In this document: piece by piece, positions 53,792 to 62,362 of the stretch | How positions within the stretch are numbered: the stretch's first letter is position 1 | How the letters are laid out: every line of letters starts with the position of its first letter | Source: JACDAN01 sp963827705 | Lineage (GTDB): Bacteria > Actinomycetota > Thermoleophilia > Gaiellales > Gaiellaceae | Direction of reading: 5' to 3' | DNA length: 64,000 nucleotides | Assembly (NCBI GenBank): GCA_963827705.1 | Contig: CAWHBN010000011.1 | Span: 1 to 64,000, forward strand | Translations under genes and position numbers: made by a program | Notes under the pieces: generated by a model | The model's input: the letters and a program-made list of their open reading frames with translations, nothing else | What the model was told of the DNA's origin: nothing | Database searches by the model: none

Positions 53792-54660
53792 GCCGGCGAC
53801 CGTAGCAGCGCGGTTCGGACCAGCGCCGCCAGCGCGCCGATGAATGCGGGATCGTCGTTCAGGGACTCGATCCGATCCAGTTCGAGGTCGAGCTCGGCGG
53901 CCCTCTCGCGTGCTTCGACGTCGATGTCCCAGAGGATCTCGAGGTGGTCCGAGACGAAGCCGACCGGGGCGACGAGCACCTTGCGGACGCCGCGCGCGTG
54001 GAGGTCGTCCAGGTGCTCGACGATGTCCGGACCGAGCCAGGGTTCCCCGGTGGCGCTCTCGCTCTGGAACGCGAACGACCAGTCGTCGAGCCCAGCCCGC
54101 CGGGCGACGAGCTCCGACGTCCGCAGCAGCTCGTCCTTGTAGGGATCGCCCATGGCCAGGATCCGCTCCGGAAGAGAGTGGGCGGTGAAGACGACGTGGG
54201 CGTCCGTCCCGCGCACCCGGCCGGCCAGCACGTCGAGGAACGGCTCGTGGTCGTGCCAGCTCTCGACGAAGACCAGCTCGGCACGCCCGGCGAGCCCCGC
54301 CTCGAGCCGCTCGCGGTAGCCGGCGATCGAGAGCCGGGAGTAGTGCGGCGCGAGCACCAGGCCGACCACTCGCGTTGCGCCTCCTTCGACGGCCCGGTCG
54401 GCGGCTTCCCCGATCCGCGGTCGCCAATGCTTCATCCCGAGGTAGACGGGGATCCCGAGCTCGCGCTCCAGCGCGGCCCGCTGGCGCTCGGTGATCTCGT
54501 CGAGCGGCGAGCGGCCGCCGATGCGCCGGTAGCGCTCTGTGAGCTCTTCGACGGCCTCGTTGGAGACGGGCCTGCCCTCGCGGATGTCCTCGAGGTACGG
54601 ACGGATGTCCTCCGGCGCGGACGGCGAGCCGTACGCCATCAGCACGACGGCGTCGCTCAA
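53788..54660 (-). CDS. hemH: Ferrochelatase (probably coproporphyrin-type)
   Basis: A 290-residue ferrochelatase: VVLMAYGSPSAPEDIRPYL, LVLAPHYSRLSIAGYRERL, VVFTAHSLPERIL (metal His) and VAPVGFVSDHLEILWDID (catalytic Glu). It inserts iron into a porphyrin. Actinobacteria generally metallate coproporphyrin III, so CpfC is the likely specific role. The start is TTG at 54660 with no ribosome site, 9 bases from a large palindrome. Cotranscribed with hemE is possible, but the palindrome region may be its own promoter. Confidence 0.92.
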   Translation of the reverse strand: MSDAVVLMAYGSPSAPEDIRPYLEDIREGRPVSNEAVEELTERYRRIGGRSPLDEITERQRAALERELGIPVYLGMKHWRPRIGEAADRAVEGGATRVVGLVLAPHYSRLSIAGYRERLEAGLAGRAELVFVESWHDHEPFLDVLAGRVRGTDAHVVFTAHSLPERILAMGDPYKDELLRTSELVARRAGLDDWSFAFQSESATGEPWLGPDIVEHLDDLHARGVRKVLVAPVGFVSDHLEILWDIDVEARERAAELDLELDRIESLNDDPAFIGALAALVRTALLRSPA

Positions 54661-54664
54661 TTGC

Positions 54665-54685
54665 CTAGTAACAGTCTGTTACTAG
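54665..54685. promoter_or_regulatory. 21-bp palindrome with GTAACAGTCTGTTAC core before hemH
   Basis: Ten-base arms (CTAGTAACAG) around a central T, ending five bases before the hemH start codon TTG. A transcription factor bound there would block initiation. Confidence 0.6.
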
Positions 54686-54741
54686 CGTCAGCAGCGCCCG
54701 CTCCGCCTCGATGGCTCGGGGGTTTCCGGCGCTCGCGCGTT

Positions 54742-54764
54742 CCAAGTAACACTCTGTTACTTGG
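54742..54764. promoter_or_regulatory. Palindrome with GTAACACTCTGTTAC core at the hemE stop
   Basis: Ten-base arms around CTC. The hemE stop codon (TAA at 54757-54759 on the complement) is part of the right arm. Centre is 78 bases from the hemH-proximal palindrome. Confidence 0.58.
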
Positions 54765-55791
54765 CCACTGCGACGGCGGCCGTCCGCTCGTGCACGAGCT
54801 CGCGGAGGCGGCGCAGCAGCGCCGGATCGGTGCTCGGGAGGACGCCGTGGCCGAGGTTGAAGATGTGCCCGGGACGCCCGCCGGCTGCCTCGAGGATGGC
54901 GCCGGTAGACCGCTCCACACGGTCCCACGACCCGAGGAGCAGCGCCGGATCGAGGTTCCCTTGGACGCCTCGGTCGGATCCGACCCGCTCCCAGCCCTCG
55001 CCGAGTGGGATGCGCCAGTCGAGGCCGATGACGTCGCCTCCGGCCGCCGCCATCGACTCGAGCAGGTGCGAAGTGCCGGTACCGAAGTGGATCGTCGGCA
55101 CCGAGAGCCCGCCGAGAATCCGCTCCGAGTACGGCGCGACGAACTCCTCGTAGTCCTCGACCGTGAGCGCGCCGACCCAGCTGTCGAAGAGCTGGATCGC
55201 GTCGGCGCCCGCCTCGACCTTGGCCCTGACGTAGCGGAGGAAGGTCTCGCTGAGGCGCTCCATCAGCTCGTGCCACACCTCGGGCGTGCCGAACATGCAG
55301 GCCTTCGTCTTCGCGAACTCCCGCGTCGGCTTCCCCTCGATCAGATAGCCCGCGACGGTGAAAGGGCCGCCGCAGAAGCCGACCAGCGCCCGGTCCGCCA
55401 CCAACGACTCGCGGACGATCCGGACTGCTTCGAGGACGAAGGGCACCGCATCCTCCGGCTCCGGCACCCGAAGGGCGCGAACGTCGTCGAGCGACTCGAT
55501 CGGCCGGTCGATCACCGGCCCGACGTTCTCCACGAGCTGGACGTCGACGCCCATCCCGATGACCGGAAGCATGATGTCCGCGAACATCACGGCCGCGTCC
55601 ACGCCGTGCGCCTCGACCGGCTCGAGCGTCACCTGCGCGCAGAGCTCCGGCCGCCGGCAGACCTCGAAGAGGTCGTGGCGCTTCCGGATCGCGCGGTAGC
55701 CGGGCAGCGTGCGGCCGGCCTGGCGCATGAACCAGACGGGCGTCCGCTCGACCGGCTCCCGGCGAGCGGCCCTGACCAGCAGAGGCGGCAT
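54757..55791 (-). CDS. hemE: Uroporphyrinogen decarboxylase
   Basis: A 344-residue enzyme that decarboxylates uroporphyrinogen III to coproporphyrinogen III. The substrate motif PVWFMRQAGRTLPGYR begins near residue 18, MFADIMLPVIGMG carries the conserved Asp, VGFCGGPFTVAGYLIEG and GLDWRIPLGEGW follow, and FNLGHGVLPSTDPAL is near the C-terminus. Its ATG shares one base with the upstream stop (TGATG at 55789-55793). Intact frame. Confidence 0.96.
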   Translation of the reverse strand: MPPLLVRAARREPVERTPVWFMRQAGRTLPGYRAIRKRHDLFEVCRRPELCAQVTLEPVEAHGVDAAVMFADIMLPVIGMGVDVQLVENVGPVIDRPIESLDDVRALRVPEPEDAVPFVLEAVRIVRESLVADRALVGFCGGPFTVAGYLIEGKPTREFAKTKACMFGTPEVWHELMERLSETFLRYVRAKVEAGADAIQLFDSWVGALTVEDYEEFVAPYSERILGGLSVPTIHFGTGTSHLLESMAAAGGDVIGLDWRIPLGEGWERVGSDRGVQGNLDPALLLGSWDRVERSTGAILEAAGGRPGHIFNLGHGVLPSTDPALLRRLRELVHERTAAVAVAK

Positions 55792-56128
55792 CAGAGCTGG
55801 GCTGCGACCTGGTCGTCGATCCGGCGCGCGACGAGCACGCCGACAACGAGCGCCGCGAACGAGGAACGACGACACAGGGGAAGGCTGCCGAGCCACTCTC
55901 GTCGGCCACACCCAGCGGGTCGTCGAAGTTGTAGAAGACCGGAGTGAGGAAGAACCACGGGAGGAAGATCGTGAGGAGCAGATGCTCCACGTCGCGGTAG
56001 ACGACAGTCACGTACATGACGAAGAGCACGAGGCCGACGACAAACCCGCGGTACTTACCGTGCGGCTCGCGACGGACGATGTCCAAGAAAACGTCCGGGT
56101 AGCGGCGAACGTCGGCGTAAAGGCTCAC
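55791..56128 (-). CDS. Small membrane protein upstream of hemE (one frameshift)
   Basis: Restored to 112 residues by adding one base near 55858 (CVVVP, then SFAALVVGVLVARRIDDQVAAQL). It has VSLYADVRRYPDVFLDIVRREP, then three membrane helices (GFVVGLVLFVMYVTVVY, LLLTIFLPWFFLTPVFY and the C-terminal one). GTG start at 56128 with TACACT eight bases upstream. Coupled to hemE, so it may be linked to heme synthesis or delivery, but no family is recognised. Confidence 0.65.
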
Positions 56129-56136
56129 GGGCGGCC

Positions 56137-56142
56137 AGTGTA
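56137..56142 (-). promoter_or_regulatory. Leaderless -10 box TACACT (hem operon)
   Basis: TACACT ends eight bases before the GTG at 56128, inside the 19-base gap to the divergent glycosyltransferase gene. Confidence 0.45.
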
Positions 56143-56147
56143 GAGCC

Positions 56148-57205
56148 GTGAGGCTCGTCTTCGACGTCACGCCGCTTTCCCACCCGCTGACCGGGATCGG
56201 GAACTACATGCTCGGGATGCTGCGGCGGGATCGCCGAGGCATCCGACGATCGCCATGAGGTCGTTCTCTTCGCCGCCACCGGGCCGCAGAACTCGAGACG
56301 GGTGCGTTGCTGCGCTGGACGGCATCGCCGGCGAGCGCCGCATCGTGATCATGCCCGCCGCCTTCGAACCTCTGGCGAAAGGCCTGGAGTCGGATGCAGC
56401 GCATGCCGGTCGAGTGGCTGGTGGGCCGGCTCGACATCTTCCACCTCTCCGACTGGATGTACCCGCCACAGCGCGGAGGCCTGCGCACAACGACTGTGCA
56501 CGACCTAGGCCCGCTCCACCACCCTGAGTGGGTCGACGAGCGGACCGCGCACTCCACGTCCCGAAGGCGCTCCATGCCGCGAAGACGTGCGACCTCACCT
56601 TCGCGAACTCGCGCTACACCGCCGCCGACGTCGTCCGGACCCTGGGCGTGCCGGAGGACCGGGTGACCGTCGCGTATCCAGGAATACACGAGCGGTACCG
56701 GCCGGACGGCCCGGCGGCGGAGCGGGAGGCGCCGTATCTCCTGACGACGGCGACCCGCGAGCCGCGGAAGAACCTGCAGGTTCTCCTCGACGCGTTTGCA
56801 GTCGTCCGGGCCCGGCGGACGGAGCTCGCGCTTCGCGGCGCGGACGAGCAGCGGCGTCGGAGGGAGTCCGGTTCCTCGGCTACGTCGGCCCGCGACGACC
56901 TCGCGGCGCTCTACCGCGGCGCCGAGGTATTCGTCTTTCCGTCACTCTTCGAGGGCTTCGGCATACCAGTGGTGGAGGCCCTGGCGTCCGGCACTCCGGC
57001 CGTCGTGTCCGCCATCCTTCGCTGGACGAGGCGAGCGGCGCCGCTGCGATCCGCGTCGACCCCGCGAGCCCCGAGGAGATCGCGACCGGCATCGAGCGCG
57101 CGCTCGACGACGGTCCGACGCGCGTCCCGCGTGGCATCGAGCACGCGAGTCAGTTCACCTGGCGCCTGTGTAGTAGAGGCAGCGGCGCGGCAAGTCTATG
57201 GATGA
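56148..57205 (+). CDS. GT4/GT1-type glycosyltransferase (about eight frameshifts)
   Basis: Restored to 351 residues by eight single-base corrections (near 56225, 56302, 56397, 56543, two compensating near 56850-56890, 57015 and 57165); the net agrees with the length. Landmarks recovered: LVFDVTPLSHPLTGIGNYM, RLDIFHLSDWMYPP, TTVHDLGPLHHPEWV, AKTCDLTFANSRYTAADV, YLLTTATREPRKNLQVLLDAF and EVFVFPSLFEGFGIPVVEALASGTP, the last being the GT-B nucleotide-sugar motif. It transfers a sugar from an NDP-sugar to a growing glycan. The most damaged gene in the window per length, although neighbours also carry indels. Confidence 0.66.
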
Positions 57206-58173
57206 TCTCCGACTCGGAATCGACGTCTCGCCGCTCGAGTTGACGGAGGCGGGCACCGCCCGCTACCTCCGCAACCTCCTGAGCCATCTCGACGGCGTCA
57301 CCGTCGAGCGGTACGCCGTTCCCGGCAGGTCCCGCTCGGCGAAGGTCAGGCGCGACCTCCTCTGGTACCTCCGGACTCTGCCCCGGAAGGCGGCCCGCGA
57401 CGGCGTCGACGTCCTCCACTGTCCGGGCCACCGCGGCCCGCAGCGCTCGCGGGTCCCGCTCGTCGTCACCCTCCACGACCTCGCCGTCCTCCGCCATCCG
57501 GAGACGTTCAACCGCTGGACGCGGTCGTACAGCCGGATCATGCTCCCGCGGATCGTGGAGGCGGCGACGCGGGTGATCGCCGTCTCGGCGTTCACGGCCG
57601 GCGAGGCGGTGGAGCTGCTGGGCGTGGACGAGGGCAAGGTTCGCGTCGTGCCGCACGGGGTCGAGCCGCCGTTCCTCCCCGAGGGGCAGGAGGTCCGGGG
57701 CGAGTACGCGCTTGCCGTCGGCACGGTCGAGCCGCGCAAGAACCTGCCCCGCGCCGTCGAGGCCGCTCAGCGCGCGGGGATCGAGCTGCGCGTCGTCGGC
57801 CCGGAGGGGTGGGGTCGACGTCGGCGTCCAGTCGCTCGGGTTCGTGAGCGACGAGGTGCTCGCGGCGCTCTACCGGGGAGCCCAGTGCCTCGTCTACCCG
57901 TCGCTCTACGAGGGGTTCGGGCTGCCGGTGCTCGAGGCGATGGCGTGCGGGACTCCGGTCGTGACGAGCAACTTCGGGGCGACCGCGGAGCTCGGGCGCG
58001 ATGCCGCCGTCCTCGTCGACCCGTACGACGTGGATGCGATCGCCGAGGGGATCGCGGAGGCGCGACGGCGGCGGGACGAGCTGCGCGCGGCGGGGCTCGA
58101 GCGCGCAAGCCAGTTCACCTGGGACGAGACCGCGCGCCTGACGCTGGACGTCTATCGAGAAGCCGCCGCGTGA
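57198..58173 (+). CDS. GT4/GT1-type glycosyltransferase (one frameshift)
   Basis: Restored to 324 residues. N-terminal GT-B domain: LRLGIDVSPLELTEAGTARYL, VDVLHCPGHRG, LVVTLHDLAVLRHPETF, VIAVSAFTAGEAVELLG. C-terminal donor domain: YALAVGTVEPRKNL, then LVYPSLYEGFGLPVLEAMACGTPVV with the catalytic Glu. An extra G near 57812 (GWGG run) breaks the frame. It starts eight bases inside the previous gene and is coupled by GTGA to the next. Likely a mannosyl- or rhamnosyl-transferase in polysaccharide assembly. Confidence 0.8.
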
Positions 58174-59178
58174 TCGACGTCCTGCTCGACGCCGACGTCC
58201 TCGGCCGCCAGCGCACCGGCGACGAGACCTACGTCCGGAACCTCCTGCGCGCGCTTCCCGAGCGCCGCCCCGGACCTCCGCTTCGCCGCCGTCACCCGCA
58301 AGCCGACGCTCGTCCCTGACGGCGTCGAGCCGATCGAGCTCGCCGCCGACTCCCAGGAGTGGCGGATGGCGTGGCGCCTCCCCCGCCTCGTCCGGCGGCT
58401 CCAGCCGCGCCTCGCCCACTACCAGCACTCGCTGCCGCTCCGAGCGGGCGTCCCCTCGGTCTTGACCGTCCACGACCTCTCCTTCGAGCGCGAGCCCGAC
58501 CTGATGCCCCGAAAAGACCGGCTCGTCTTCCGCGCGGTCGTGCCGCGCTCGGCGAAGCGCGCCGACCGCGTGATCGCCGTCTCCGAGCGGACGCGGGAGG
58601 ACCTCGAGGACCTCTACGGGATCCCGGCGAAGGACGTCAAGGTGATCCCGCACGGCATCGATCCGATCTTCACGCCGGACGACGCCGCGCACGACGGCGG
58701 GTACCTGCTGGTGGTCGGGTCGGTGCAGCGCCGCAAGGATCCACGTGCGGCCGTGGACGCGGGAAACGAGCTCGGAATGCCCGTGGTCGTCGTCGGCCCG
58801 GAGCGGGAGCCGGCGCTCGCAAACGAGCTGCGCGCGCTCGGCGCCGACGTGCGCGGCTACGTGGATCACGAGGAGCTCCCGCGGCTCTACCGCGAGGCGT
58901 CCGCGCTCGTCGTCCCCTCCAGGTACGAGGGCTTCGGCCTGCCGGTGCTGGAGGCGATGGCGAGCGGGACGCCCGTCGTCGCCGCGCCCGACCCCGCGCT
59001 CGTCGAGGTGGCGGGCGACGCCGCGGTCTTCGCCGACCAGGGCGACCTCTCCGGCGCGATCCTGCACGCGCTCGACCGGCGGGTGGAGCTGCGCGGGGCC
59101 GGGCTCGTGCGGGCGTCGCGCTTCAGCTGGGACGAGGCGGCGCGGCGCACGGCCGGCGTCTACCGGAGCCTGCTGTGA
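58170..59178 (+). CDS. GT4/GT1-type glycosyltransferase (one frameshift)
   Basis: Restored to 335 residues. Begins VIDVLLDADVLGRQRTGDETYVRNLLRALPE; an extra C near 58262 then breaks it, with APDLRFAAVTRKPTL beyond. Other landmarks: SVLTVHDLSFEREPDLM, RVIAVSERTREDLEDLYG, LLVVGSVQRRKDP and LVVPSRYEGFGLPVLEAMASGTPVV (GT-B donor site). GTG start at 58170 overlaps the previous stop. Tandem paralogue of the two upstream enzymes, so each may add a different sugar. Confidence 0.82.
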
Positions 59179-59925
59179 GCATCGCGGGAGTCGTCGTCGT
59201 CCACGAGCCGGTCCCGGAGCTGGAGCGCTGCCTCTCGGCGCTGAAGCCGCAGGTGGACGAGCTCGTGGTCGTCTCGAACCTCGGCCTGGAGCTGCCGGTG
59301 CCGGAGGGCGCGAGGCTGATCCGAAACGACGAAGCCCGCGGGCTTCGCCGCGAACGCAAACCGCGGGATCGCCGAGACGGGCGGCGAGTTCGTCGTCGTC
59401 TGCAACCCGGACACCGAGGCCGATCCCGGCGCCCTCGCGGTGCTCCAGGCGTTCGCGGAGTTCCACCCGCGCATGGGAATCGCCGGCCCGGAGCTGCGCA
59501 AGCCGGACGGCTCGTGGAACGCGTCGCGCCGCCGCTTCCCGACCGTGTCGGGGACGATCGTCCGCCGAACGCCGCTCAGGCGCTGGCTCGGCGGCACGCA
59601 GAAGGCCCACTACGGTCTGGACGAGCAGCCGACGGAGCCGGTGCAGGCGGACTGGCTCCTCGGCGCCTTCCTGTTCCTGCGCCGCGAGATGCTGGACGAG
59701 CTCGGCGGGTTCGACGAGGGCTACCGCCTCTACGGCGAGGACATCGACCTCGCCTACCGCGCCTCGAAGGCGGGCTGGGAGCGCTGGTACGTCCCGGCTG
59801 CGAAGGCCGTGCACGCCCACGCGGCCGTCACCGACAGGCGCCTCTTCACACGCCGGACGCTGTGGCACTGGCGCGGCATCCCCCGCTTCGTGCGCAAGCA
59901 CCCGGAGCGGCTGAAAGCCCTCTGA
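59175..59925 (+). CDS. GT2-family glycosyltransferase, rhamnosyltransferase-like (one frameshift)
   Basis: Restored to 249 residues. The GT-A fold reads VSIAGVVVVHEPVPELERCL, FVVVCNPDTEADPGALAVL (DxD-like), GIAGPELRKPDGSWNASRRRFPT and GGFDEGYRLYGEDIDLAYRASKAGW (ED-x-D acceptor motif). An extra base near 59345 breaks the frame after RNDEA. GTG start at 59175 overlaps the previous stop. Rhamnosyltransferase annotation fits the rfbC gene just downstream, but donor is not proven. Confidence 0.83.
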
Positions 59926-60006
59926 CCTGGAGGCTCGAACGCCCCTGCGGCCTTGGCTCGGAACGACTATCGCACCCCTACAGCGCACACTCCCGCCAAA
60001 CCTTCC

Positions 60007-60012
60007 TAGACT
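60007..60012 (+). promoter_or_regulatory. Leaderless -10 box TAGACT (rfbC)
   Basis: TAGACT ends nine bases before the GTG start of rfbC, the longest spacing of the set. Confidence 0.38.
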
Positions 60013-60021
60013 CGGCCGGCC

Positions 60022-60573
60022 GTGGAGCGCCTGCAGACTCGCCTCGAAGGCCCGATCCTCTTCAAGCCGACCGTCCACGGCGACCACCGGGGCTTCTTCC
60101 TCGAGACATATCGAGCGGATGCATACCGCGAGGCCGGAATCACGGACGACTTCGTCCAGCACAACCACTCGCGCTCCAAGCGCGGGATTGTGCGCGGCAT
60201 GCACTTCCAGCCCGGCCAGGCGAAGCTCGTCCGCTGTGCGCAGGGTTCGATCTTCGACGTCGTCGTCGACCTCAGGCGAAGCTCGCCGACCTTCGGAGAG
60301 TGGGAGTCGTTCCGCCTCGACGACGAGGCGAACCACCAGCTCTACGTCCCGGACGGGTTCGCCCACGGCTTCTGCGTGCTGAGCGAGGTGGCCGACCTCG
60401 TCTACCTCGTCTCCGCCTACTACGACCCCTCGGCCGAGTCCGGCTTCGCCCACGACGACCCGGAAGTCGGCATCGAGTGGCCCGACTTCGAGCTGACCGC
60501 GTCCGAGCGCGACCGCGCGGCCCCGCCGCTGCGCGAGCTCGCCGACGGGCTGCCGTTCACATATCCCGCTTGA
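60022..60573 (+). CDS. rfbC: dTDP-4-dehydrorhamnose 3,5-epimerase
   Basis: A 183-residue RmlC-type enzyme: GDHRGFFLETYRADAYREAGI, FVQHNHSRSKRGIVRGMHFQPG (catalytic His and substrate loop), LVRCAQGSIFDVVVDLR, YVPDGFAHGFCVLSE and YDPSAESGFAHDDPEVGIEWP. It epimerises dTDP-4-keto-6-deoxyglucose to the L-rhamnose precursor. GTG start at 60022. Placed between a rhamnosyltransferase-like gene and convergent membrane genes, with a 17-base tail overlap with the latter. Other rml genes are not in the window. Confidence 0.94.
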   Translation: MERLQTRLEGPILFKPTVHGDHRGFFLETYRADAYREAGITDDFVQHNHSRSKRGIVRGMHFQPGQAKLVRCAQGSIFDVVVDLRRSSPTFGEWESFRLDDEANHQLYVPDGFAHGFCVLSEVADLVYLVSAYYDPSAESGFAHDDPEVGIEWPDFELTASERDRAAPPLRELADGLPFTYPA

Positions 60574-62362
60574 ACAGACGAACACCCTTGTAGGTAGCTA
60601 CGAGCCTGAACCCGGCCTTCCGGAGGTAGATCGGAATCGCGGGGAACGCCGTCGGCTGGACCACGACCCACCCGACGTTGAGGTCTCTGGCGTTGCGGCG
60701 GCCGGCGACCGGATCCTCTGACAGCGGAATGGCCGCATAGAACACGGAACCTCCTTGAAGAAGCATCAGGTCGTCATAGAAGCGGTTCGTCGCCTGGGCC
60801 ACGAGGAGGTCGGAGTGCGCCCTGCCCACGACGCCGTAGGCGATCGGGTGCTCGTGCTCGGCCGCGCGCAGCATCGCTTCGTTGTTGGATGGATTCCCGA
60901 TCCAGCGGGGACCGGTCACCATGGCGAGCGGTACGTCGACGACGATGCTGTCCGACTTGTCCGCGCGGATCACGTCATAGAGATCCGGCCTCGAGATATC
61001 GCCCCGAAACGCCATGGGATCCCCGAGGTCGAGCGCGGCAAGCACTAGGGCCAGAGCGAGGAGACCTCGCGCAGCGTAACCGCGACGTGCCAGTGCCGCG
61101 ACGCCGAAGCCCGCGAGGAGAACCGCCGGCAGGAGAGCGAGGATGAGATAGCGCGCGGCAACGCGCTGATCCGCGAAGACCGGGAGCTGGACAAGCCAGG
61201 TGTACGGCGTGACCGCAGAAAGCTCTTGTCCATAGCGCTCGATCGGGGCCGGTACGTAGGTCGACCCGGCGAGCTTGAGTGTCGGGCCGAGCGAGATAAC
61301 CGTCGCTGCCGCCCAGAGCGCGGTCAGCCAGAGGACGAGTGGCCTCCGCCAGGCAAGCGCAACACCCGCTACTGCGAGGATCAAGAGACCCCAGCCGTAT
61401 GCCGGCATGGATTCGCCCGAGGCTCTGCTCAGTTCGCGGATCGGCTCGACGAGACGAAACGACGGCGAAGGAGCGACGAGGGACTCGAGCGACTGTCCGT
61501 AGAGTGGCCACGAAGGTGCCAGGAAGAGCACATCGGTCGAGTACTGCCCCGAATCGACCTGGTTCTTCATCGACCAGAGCTGGGGGCTCGCAAAGACGAG
61601 AGCCGTGATCGAGGTGAGGACGACCGCCAACGCCAGCCGCTTGATCCCGACGAGGCGCCTGACGGCTATGGCGAGCGCGTAAGCGGCGCATGCCAAGATC
61701 GCCAGGAGCAGGCACGTGGGATCGACGAGCATCCCGGCCCCCAAGACCACACCGAGCGCCAGGGCTTCGCGAAGGCTCTCCGTCTGGCGATAGCGCACGG
61801 CAAAGAGCAGCGCGAGGGGTGGGATCAGCGCGCCGGCAGCGAAGTTGAAATGGACGTCGGCTCGATAGACGAGGTGGGCCGAGCACCCGTAGAGGACTCC
61901 GGCGGCGAGCGCCGGCAGCGTCGTCAGGCCGATGCGTCGCGCCAGCCGGTACGTCACGTACGACAGGAGCACGGGCAGGAAGAGCTTCGTGAGATTCAGC
62001 GTCGCCGCGGGGCCGAGAAGGGCAGTGAGGGGGCTCAGTAGGAACCCGGCGAGCGGGACGTACGCGCTGAACGCGACCATCGTCCCACGTGGAGCGAAGA
62101 GCTCGGTCGCTGTCCACGGATCCTCGAGCGCGAACATTTGCTCCTTGAACCACCACAGCGCCCAGGCATAGGTCGGCGAGTCGGACGTGACGGTGAAGTG
62201 CGAGAACAGCTTGCCGCCGAGCGGCCAGGTGAAGATGAACGCCGTAAGTAGGAGGCCGATCAGGATCACCGTCTCGCGGACAACCGGAGCTCGGTCGAGG
62301 GCACGGAGACGCCGCTCGACCTGAGCAACGGCCCCGAGGCGGCCGGCGGTCGAGGTGATCAT
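60557..62362 (-). CDS. GT-C-like multi-membrane glycosyltransferase-type protein
   Basis: A 601-residue membrane protein with about eleven hydrophobic helices (VILIGLLLTAFIFTWPL, TLPALAAGVLYGCSAHLVYR, LALAVVLTSITALVF, LILALLPAVLLAGFGVAAL). A loop after the first helix (SHFTVTSDSPTYAW) and the ADVHFNFA motif recall GT-C polyprenyl-phosphate mannosyltransferases and YfhO-like proteins. The C-terminal ~170 residues are soluble. Its ATG overlaps the stop of the next gene upstream (ATGA). Probably builds surface glycans at the membrane; donor unknown. Confidence 0.78.
   Translation of the reverse strand: MITSTAGRLGAVAQVERRLRALDRAPVVRETVILIGLLLTAFIFTWPLGGKLFSHFTVTSDSPTYAWALWWFKEQMFALEDPWTATELFAPRGTMVAFSAYVPLAGFLLSPLTALLGPAATLNLTKLFLPVLLSYVTYRLARRIGLTTLPALAAGVLYGCSAHLVYRADVHFNFAAGALIPPLALLFAVRYRQTESLREALALGVVLGAGMLVDPTCLLLAILACAAYALAIAVRRLVGIKRLALAVVLTSITALVFASPQLWSMKNQVDSGQYSTDVLFLAPSWPLYGQSLESLVAPSPSFRLVEPIRELSRASGESMPAYGWGLLILAVAGVALAWRRPLVLWLTALWAAATVISLGPTLKLAGSTYVPAPIERYGQELSAVTPYTWLVQLPVFADQRVAARYLILALLPAVLLAGFGVAALARRGYAARGLLALALVLAALDLGDPMAFRGDISRPDLYDVIRADKSDSIVVDVPLAMVTGPRWIGNPSNNEAMLRAAEHEHPIAYGVVGRAHSDLLVAQATNRFYDDLMLLQGGSVFYAAIPLSEDPVAGRRNARDLNVGWVVVQPTAFPAIPIYLRKAGFRLVATYKGVRLFKRDM

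Noticed and set aside
57592..60585. Very long open reading frame on the complement of the glycosyltransferase genes
   Set aside because: Arg/Pro/Glu-rich low-complexity translation with no family motif. It mirrors GC-rich third positions of the plus-strand genes, which have clear GT-B, GT2 and RmlC motifs.
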